Below, in pieces: positions 7,802 through 14,245 of a stretch of DNA of 14,245 bases. A program made the translations under genes and the position numbers. Numbering within the stretch: the stretch's first letter is position 1; each line of letters starts with the position of its first letter. The stretch is taken from positions 1 to 14,245 of the forward strand of contig SDVU01000376.1 of NCBI GenBank assembly GCA_016256075.1, written 5' to 3'. The notes below the pieces were generated by a model that made no database searches, had not been told where the DNA came from, and saw only the letters and a list, made by a program, of their open reading frames with translations. The DNA comes from Dictyocoela muelleri. Lineage: Eukaryota > Microsporidia.

Positions 7802-10530
7802 CGAAAAATAATTATCATAATTCAGATATGCGGCTAATTATATTAAAAATTTCAAAATGATTCGCATTGCATAAAATACAAATGATGAGAATGTCACAGT
7901 GAAGATAATCCATTTATAAATATTTAAGTATGTGAGTTAATCCATAAACTGTAAATAATCATGAGTTATACACATAACTTTAGTAAAAAAAAACATGTCT
8001 GCTAGAGTAAAAAATAATAACTAATATGCATAATATTTACATTGTATTATACATTTTTATAATCAAAATTTTATATTTATTAATTGAACAATCATGAAAA
8101 CGCAAAATTTTTGGACAATTTATTTTTGCTATGCAAAAAACAACGTGCATAATTACATCTATAAGATGTTCATAACAGAAAAAATATGTTTTTACTAGGA
8201 AAATTTTTATAGTTTAGATTGACAAATCTTTTAGCATAATATTAATGGTTGAGAAATTTGGTGTTTCTATTTTTTAGATTTCTACAATTTATTGTTACAA
8301 AAAGCGCGCGTAAAAGCTGAATCCTCTCAATATTAAATTATACATATTTTTTAATTATATTATACTGAAAGAAAAAAAAAAATAAACTTTTTTAATCCAA
8401 AATAAATTTCTACATGCTTTATCTAATACTCGGTTAAACACAGTATGATCAATCTCATATTTAAGAGTACGATTTGATATTTTAAACTTATTTAAAGATT
8501 TTTTGGGCTTAAATTTTTTTTATCAAAATAAACAAATGAAATTATCGTTTTTAATTTTTTTTATTAAACATCTAATTTAAAATTAACCATAATTAGATAA
8601 CCTTATTCTTTTGAAAATTAAATAGACAATAAATAAATAACATTTTTAATTTGATTCTAATATATATGAGACGGAATTGTATAACGATAACAACTATTAT
8701 CCCCTCTTAAACTATAACTTAAACTTTATTATTTTTATCGTTAATTATCTTTAATTTTTAATATCTTTGAATAAAAATAACATTGCATCGATTGTTTCTT
8801 ATAATAGTCCACAAAAATATACGATTAAATAAATTTTATTGGTTTCTTGCCTAAATCTTACTGTGATTGGTTATTATTTGTGATATCTTTTTATAAGTAC
8901 AAAAACAATACAATGAGCTATAAATTTTTCGTTAATGCTTATTTCCGATGTGTTTCTTAAACTGACTTACACCTTAAATTCTGATGTTATTCATTTTGCG
9001 TGTAAAAAACTCTATAATTAAATCGTTAATATTTTAATCTCGTTTGATATTTTGGTTATTTCTTCGCTTCGAATTAATACTAAATGAGCAGAAGATGGAA
9101 TTATCCGACTGATATAAATCTTCATCATAATGTATTAACAAGTGGCTATAGTCGAATATTTTTATAATATGACATATTTTTATTAATCTTTCTATTTTTG
9201 CATGTTAGCCCTAATTTTTTATTATTTTTATTATTTTTAATATTTTTAATGATGTAAGTAATATTTTTATTACTAACGCGAAACTTAATTGATTAAATAT
9301 TTTTATATTAAATTATAAAGATATTCAAAAAAGAAAAGGAATTGAATAGGTCATAAATATAATGTTATTAATACAACGAATAAAAGTTGATTTTCATTAG
9401 ATATAATATTTTCGGAAAACTAATCTTAGATAGATATTCTGCGAGTCTTTTTTTTGATAAAGGTTAGGAAGAATTTGATCATATAGTTACTATGTAATAT
9501 TTTACTACATAATAAATTAGAAGCAATCAGTCAAAAAAAAATTCAAAAACCTATAAAGTAAATATGTTTATTTTTTAATGGGGGACTAAACCTAAACACA
9601 TGGTATGTACAAATTGTAAAATCTCAATATAGAAGAGTTTATATTTGAAACATAGAATCTAGAGGATGGTAATGTATGGATAACAACCGACAAAAAAAAG
9701 GAAATATTATAGTGTACGGCTCGACTGATTTGTCGAAGTATTGAATTAATTGTAATTTTTATTCGAAATTCTTTCTGATGCAGCTACGATACCTATATAC
9801 AGACGATCATAAAAACCTTCTAAAGAGCCAACAGAAATTTCTAGTCTTAAAAAAAAATTCGATAAATGCCCTCTAGATTTTACTGTAAATAAATAGAGCG
9901 AGGCTTTGAAATTATACAATTTAATATCAAATTAGTAAATGGAAAATGTAAATATAATCGATATAGAATATAGTAATCGGACAGACGCTCATATAATAGA
10001 ATTAATATTCCGTATTTAAACAATATTCAATATTCTGATAACTAAAAAACGAATAATAACATCGATTCATAAAATAATAACCCAGGTGAAATTCATGAGT
10101 ATATTTAGACAGCATAAAACTATGCTTATGCTTTTTTGCATATAAAAAATATATAAAGGGAATCGCATCATTTAGCACATATTTGTAAATTCGTATATGA
10201 CGTGAATACACAAGCTGTATATTCTATTCATATGAATTTGATGTAAGGATAAAAAACTATAAAGACATGCGGACATGACATGTAGATTGTTTCTTGGAGG
10301 ATTTCTATTATATTTACAAATCAGAATAAAAATTCTAGAATGTGGATACCAATCAGTTTTATTTAATCATACTGCCGTAATCCACCTGAGTGGTTAGGCC
10401 AAGAAGATGCTTAGAATAAATTGATTTTGAATTTTCTTTATTAAAAATTGTCTCTGCCTTCCTACTGATCATATTTACCATCTTTAGTAGATCAATAACA
10501 AACAGTATTTATAGTTTTTAAATCAATTTA
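7802..10530. other. Long AT-rich stretch without recognisable genes
   Basis: About 2.7 kb in which neither strand holds an open frame with family resemblance. Simple T- and A-rich runs are common, for instance near 9217-9275. Two stop-free stretches (8358-8519 and 10002-10211, both minus) are too short to be significant at this base composition. The right part, immediately below 10531, should contain the 3' long terminal repeat of the gypsy element, but without a second copy in the window its borders cannot be set. No tRNA with both internal boxes was found. Confidence 0.5.
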
Positions 10531-10550
10531 CCCCTTTTTTTTTATTTTTT
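10531..10550 (-). other. Polypurine-tract-like run of the gypsy element
   Basis: On the minus strand a run of A with four G at its end stands directly after the last integrase frame. This is the position and composition expected for the plus-strand primer site just before a 3' LTR. The LTR itself cannot be delimited in this window. Confidence 0.5.
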
Positions 10551-10572
10551 TGACTTTGACATTTTGATTTTT

Positions 10573-11003
10573 CTAATGATTGATTTTGCATTGAATTTCT
10601 TTAGTTTCCTTGTGTTCCACATCCTCCCCTTGTTTAAATGGATTGATATTCTTAATTGAAACTTTAGTAGTTTTATGAGGTTTTTTGAAAAATACTGTGT
10701 TTTTATAATTTCTAATTTTAGTAATTATAAAAGGGCCATTCCATCTTTTTGTGACTTTGTCGGGGTCAAAATTTTTTGTGAACACGTAATCACCGACTTT
10801 ATAATCATGTTTAATAAATTTTTTTGTTTCCCTTTCTAGATTAGTAATCTTATTAGCTGTTAATTTTTTAATTAGTTCTGCTTTATCATATTCCAATTTC
10901 TTTTTTACGTTTTTAAAGATACTTGATTTCGTTGCAATTTCGTATGGTGAAAGTCCTAAGTTGCGGTTATTAAGAAGATTTACTCGTTTTAATAACATTT
11001 CTC
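10573..11003 (-). pseudogene. Gypsy integrase C-terminal part
   Basis: C-terminal segment of the fossil gypsy polyprotein. The motif LGLSPYEIA, typical for the end of the integrase core, is followed by a helical linker and a GPF-type module (KVGDYVFTKNF, RWNGPFIITKI), which in Ty3/gypsy integrases binds DNA and helps target selection. A polar tail follows, and then the purine run at 10531-10550. No chromodomain is visible after the GPF module. This is the longest intact open part of the integrase. As part of a broken element it is not expected to act alone. Confidence 0.8.
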
Positions 11004-11527
11004 TTAATTTATTCAGTCCTTTCCTCCCTTGCTAGCCTTAAACATAACTCTATTTCAAGATTGATTCTTTCTACTATCGAATTTCCAGTTGGGTTATGTG
11101 GTGATGTCAAAATATAGATTATGTTTTTACTTTTCAATAATTCTTTAAATGTTGAGGCTGTGAATTGGCGTCCCTAATCTGTAAGTATTTTTTTAGGGGT
11201 AATTTTTATTGTTTCTAAGACTTTAAGCAATGATTTGCAAATGGTAGTAGAGTTTATGTCCCAAATAATTTCAAAGAATGTAAATCGACTCAAGAGATCT
11301 ACAAATGTACAGATGTAAAATTCGGTTTTGCCTTTACTTATTCTAAAATGTCTCGATTTTATAGGACCTTTTATATCGATTCCTAATATTTCGAAAACAA
11401 TTTTTGGTTGGTATACTGGTTGAACGTTTCCGTAATTACGTGTTGGTATTTTTTCTTGGTTACAGATTATACAAGATTCACAAACTTTTTTAATAATTTT
11501 TTTTTCATATTATGCATTTTCGTATAA
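11004..11527 (-). pseudogene. Gypsy integrase core with the CxxC half of its zinc domain
   Basis: Fossil integrase, minus strand. ESCIICNQEK near 11470 supplies the two Cys of the HHCC zinc domain. The catalytic core has its first Asp in LGIDIKGP (about 11370), its second in KILTD (about 11180) and its Glu in SIVERIN (about 11070). All three catalytic residues can be recognised. The His half of the zinc domain lies on the far side of the MULE-2 insertion, near 13170-13200. The region is broken. Confidence 0.75.
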
Positions 11528-11537
11528 CTTTTCAACG
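11528..11537. repeat. Target-site duplication of MULE-2, left copy
   Basis: cttttcaacg here is repeated exactly at 13143-13152 on the other side of MULE-2. MULEs usually duplicate 9 bp (ttttcaacg); the tenth base may be chance. Confidence 0.85.
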
Positions 11538-13142
11538 GTTCCGCATCAACTCGCCAAATTTTTAAAAAGCGACAACTCGCCAATTTTATAAAAAAAATTT
11601 TTAGGACCCATAAAATGTTGCCTATTTTCTAAAAAGTCGAAGAAACAATGATTTAGTGATATTTAAAGATTTTATTTATAATTATGAGTCTGAAATCAAT
11701 GGAATTAAAAAATTCAGATGTCAGGATAGATCTTGCAGATGCAAGTTTTTTTACTACGGAAATAATAAATGGAAATTATATTTGGAAAATAATCATTTTG
11801 CAGATAAAAAAAGTGTTTAAGAACATTATCGACATATCGTATAAAAAATACAGCAGTTGATTCTAGGACTAGAACAACTATTCTAGTTTCGGAGATAACA
11901 AGTGAAATGGATAAAGATCAAATAAGAATGTTGCAAAATGAAAAAAGTTTAAGAACTACAGTACAAAGGGGCAGAAGTCAAATATTTTGAGATTCCCTTT
12001 TAGAAGGTGAAGATATCCCCAACATTTTAAAAAAATTTAAGAGGTGAACCATTTTCGGTTATAGTACCGGGATTTCAGATAGTGATAGAATTGTATTTTT
12101 CCAATCGTATTTTATGAAACAAAATATGATTAAATCAAAAATTCTGATCGTGGATGGAACGTTTAGATCAGTTCTATTTTAATTTTCACAATTAATAACT
12201 ATAAATTCAATCATTTTCGGTAGAAGTTTTCCAATTGCTTTTATTCTTTGCAGATCCAAGAAAGAAGCAACGTATATAAGATTATTTAAATTGATAAACG
12301 AATTTTCACCATGCAATCCTGAATACATTATAAAAGATTTTGCGAAGGGTTTAGCAAATTCCCTCACAAAAATTTATCCTTGTGCAAATTCATACGCTTG
12401 TTTGTTTCATTTTGGCTAGGCATGTAGGCAAAAAAAATCCAAGATGTTGGTTTAGCAGCGGAATATAAAATAAATATTAAATTGCAACCCCACATAAGGA
12501 ACATATTGAATCTGGCTTTTTTAAAGAAAATGATGTTGAAAATATGTTTTTTAATATTTCAAAAGAAGATAAAAACTTTTATTTTATAGATAAACTGGTC
12601 AAATTTCATGAATATTTCAAAAGAATGTACGTTGGGTGTTCAAAGAAAAATATTTCGCCAATATTTGAAATTAAATTTTGAAGTGTGCATGAAAGAATAA
12701 AATTAGGAATACCTAGAACGACTAATGTTTGTGAAGGATGGCATAGAAGTTTAAATTCTTTGATAGCAATACCGAAAACGAATATCGCAAGATTCATTGA
12801 CATTATACAACATTTAGAAGAAAGTTCTAGAGTAAAATTTGTTCAAATAAACCAAGGAAGAAAATTAAATTTTGAAAAAATAAACTTTGAATACGAGTTT
12901 CGCATGCAAGTTATTATAAATAACTATGATAATTATGATAAAAAGGATTTTATGGTTGCTTTAAATAATAATATAAATTGGATGCTAGGTGGTGATTAAA
13001 AATAAATCATAATTTTATTTTAAATATTTTTTCTAAAAATAATTTTGACTAATATTCATTTTTAAATTTTTGCGAGTTGGCGCTATTTATAAATTTGGCG
13101 AGTTGGGCCTCAACTCGCCTATAGGCGATTTGAGGCATAACG
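11538..13142 (+). mobile_element. MULE-2: Mutator-like DNA transposon inside the gypsy element
   Basis: A 1.6-kb element flanked by a perfect 10-bp duplication (11528-11537 and 13143-13152), so both borders are known almost to the base. The terminal inverted repeats are two-step: caactcgccaaatttttaaa then gcgacaactcgcc at the left (11548-11581), and their inverted, slightly diverged counterpart at the right (13072-13105). The right end additionally has ggcgagttg and caactcgcc paired around a five-base loop (13097-13119), plus a partly inverted extension to 13142. The element carries a broken transposase in plus orientation, opposite to its gypsy host. Related ends occur at 88-557 and 1531-1543. 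Confidence 0.92.
11615..12999 (+). pseudogene. MULE-2 transposase with FLYWCH-type zinc finger, broken
   Basis: DDE transposase of MULE-2. The N-terminal zinc finger reads GIKKFRCQDRSCRCKF and then LENNHFADKK (11695-11815), with Cys pair and terminal His, but it is weaker than in MULE-1 and MULE-3. The core keeps all three catalytic positions: Asp in ILIVDGTFRS (about 12155), Asp in YIIKDFAKGL (about 12340) and Glu in TNVCEGWHRSLN (about 12735). ANSYACLFHFG (12386-12418) is the usual CxFHF motif. The last frame (12685-12999) is open for 104 codons to a TAA at 12997. Stops interrupt the frame near 11818, 11988, 12042, 12180, 12416 and 12680, and the frame shifts several times between 11820 and 12560. 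An ATG at 11615 is the only plausible start but is out of frame with the finger. The transposase is inactive, though less eroded at its active site than the other two. Confidence 0.85.
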
Positions 13143-13660
13143 CTTTTCAACGTGTTATACATTTTATCGATGCCTGGGTGTATCATCTCAGAGTGAAGCT
13201 TTACAATTTCAGTTTCTAGATCTCTAGGGTCAATTTTTTCGAAGTTAGGTAATGTAAAAAGTAAATTGTCATCTTCTATTTTTTCTTTATTAATTTTAAT
13301 ATGCTGTAAAAAATTCTTTTTTTCTTTATCATCATCGTCGTAGCTGTTTATTGGGTTTCGAGAAAGATAGTCGGCTAATAAGTTATTTATGCCTTTTATG
13401 TATTTTATTCTATAATTGTATTCTTCTAATAAATACTTCCACCTATTTATGCGTTTATACATTGGTCCATCAAATTTTATGTTCATATTATCGCACATTA
13501 TTATTATTTTAGAGTTGAATAAGATGTATTTAAAGTGGTTAATTGTTTTAAGAATCGCCAATAACTCCTTTATAACGACAGAATAATTCCTTTCGGACTT
13601 GTTAAGGAGTTTACTGAAGTATCCGATGATCCTTTGTCTTTGAAGTACCACGCCTCCTAT
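13143..13660 (-). pseudogene. Gypsy RNase H and the His half of the integrase zinc domain
   Basis: Fossil part of the gypsy polyprotein, minus strand. The RNase H-like module is recognised from IIGYFSKLLNKSERNYSV, KELLAILKTINHFKYIL and IIIMCDNMNI, and the connection to integrase from YRIKYIKGINNLLADYLSRN, a hallmark of Ty3/gypsy pol. Then follows KLHSEMIHPGIDKMYNTL, which carries the His pair of the integrase HHCC domain. The open frame runs past 13143 into the end of MULE-2 as far as 13049; that last part is transposon sequence and not integrase. Confidence 0.82.
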
Positions 13661-14245
13661 TCCTATATCACTTGCATCAGTTATGACAAAAAATTCTTCA
13701 TTGAAATTTGGATGTGCTAATAACGTCTTTTTATGAATTTCATTTTCGATTTCTCTTAGTTTTATTTCATCTTCTTTCGTCCAGTAAAATTCTAAGTTTC
13801 TTTCTTAAGTTTCATATAAAAAAGATATACTTTTTCTGATACTTTATAAATGTAGGGACGAAACCAATTTATTAAGCCTATTATTCGTTGTAATTCCTTT
13901 TTTTTACTATGATTTTTTATAATTAGGTTACTCTTCTTACTAATGTCAGCCTTGATACCTTCCTTATTTATTATATGGCCTAGAAATTTAATCTTTTCTG
14001 TGCAGAATTGGCTTTTTCAAAATTTATTGATGCCTTATTTTTCTTAAGTTTTTCAAATATTACTTGAAGGTGTTTATAATGATCACCGAGACTTTCTGAG
14101 AATATTAAAATATCATCTAGATAAACATAGACGAATTCAAGACCCCCGAGTATCTTTTCCATATTTTCCTGGAATGTCCTAGGTGCATTGCACAGCCCGA
14201 ATGGCATTCTGAGGAATACGAAACATTCGTTAAGTATCCGAAAAC
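13661..14245 (-). pseudogene. Gypsy reverse transcriptase, C-terminal half, cut by window end
   Basis: Fossil reverse transcriptase that copied the element's RNA into DNA. Visible motifs are MPFGLCNAPRTFQENM (about 14160-14207) and the catalytic box YVYLDDILIFSE (about 14095-14130), a YxDD variant common in Ty3/gypsy elements. The thumb and connection region follow, down to the RNase H module. The first catalytic block of RT, protease and gag lie beyond position 14245. The region is broken. Confidence 0.85.

Larger units (their letters stand above)
10531..14245 (-). mobile_element. Ty3/gypsy-type LTR retrotransposon, broken, leaves the window
   Basis: A fossil element in minus orientation. 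Its parts in reading order are reverse transcriptase (14245 to about 13700), RNase H (about 13640-13330), integrase zinc domain, integrase core and integrase C-terminus (to 10573). RT before RNase H before integrase is the Ty3/gypsy order. A purine run on the minus strand (10531-10550), directly after the last frame, looks like the polypurine tract that precedes the 3' LTR. The 5' LTR, gag and protease lie outside the window. The copy is broken by several lesions and by the 1.6-kb MULE-2 insertion, so it is old, though its domains are still easy to recognise. No LTR pair is available here for dating. Confidence 0.88.

Noticed and set aside
8358-8519. Minus-strand 54-codon stop-free stretch with a protein-like look (EIDHTVFNRVLDKACRNLFW)
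   Set aside because: Too short to be significant at this composition, with no start codon context and no family I can name. It was worth noting but is not supported.
10002-10211. Minus-strand 69-codon open frame rich in Tyr, Phe and His
   Set aside because: There is no family resemblance, the composition is biased as expected from AT-rich DNA, and no other support exists.
10376-10415. tRNA-like A box (gagtggttaggc)
   Set aside because: No B box with a GGTTCGA-type core follows at tRNA spacing, and no acceptor stem pairs.
12179-12367. Minus-strand 62-codon open frame
   Set aside because: It is antisense to the MULE-2 core (FGRSFPIAF...IIKDFAKGL).
12606-12803. Minus-strand 65-codon open frame
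   Set aside because: It is antisense to the C-terminal part of the MULE-2 transposase, which contains the catalytic Glu.

Overview
This is a very AT-rich eukaryotic stretch that looks like a graveyard of transposable elements. I find no convincing host gene, tRNA or rRNA. Everything recognisable as protein belongs to three Mutator-like (MULE) DNA transposons with FLYWCH-type zinc fingers, one Merlin/ISXO2-like transposase fragment and one Ty3/gypsy-type retrotransposon. The combination of base composition, MULE, Merlin and gypsy elements, and decayed coding sequence without visible introns would fit a TE-rich microsporidian genome. Some arthropod genomes carry the same families, so the host assignment is an inference of only moderate strength.

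Layout. 1-560: a foldback (MITE-like) element whose ends resemble those of the MULE at 11.5-13.1 kb. 560-2160: two minisatellite arrays with the same ~22-bp unit in opposite orientation, separated by about 770 bp of AT-rich DNA that contains one orphan MULE-like end. 2540-4390: MULE-1 on the minus strand, badly decayed and interrupted by a clean 332-bp palindromic MITE. 4590-4840: a 16-bp tandem repeat and one end of a pogo/Tc1-like element. 5520-7350: MULE-3 on the minus strand, lying directly against a truncated Merlin/ISXO2-like transposase fragment (7351-7650). 7720-7801: three ~30-bp repeats with a perfect hairpin. 7.8-10.5 kb: AT-rich DNA in which I recognise nothing. 10.53-14.25 kb: a broken Ty3/gypsy element on the minus strand that leaves the window, with MULE-2 (11538-13142, plus strand) inserted in its integrase region and flanked by a 10-bp target duplication.

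The elements do not form a pathway; their value is in the nesting order. The MITE is younger than MULE-1, MULE-2 is younger than the gypsy copy, and MULE-3 is probably younger than the Merlin fragment. The three MULEs are not copies of one another. Their zinc fingers and terminal repeats differ, yet each has a short hairpin built into its terminal inverted repeat. The best candidates for something undescribed are that shared hairpin-in-TIR design, the inverted minisatellite pair, and the foldback element that appears to share ends with MULE-2.
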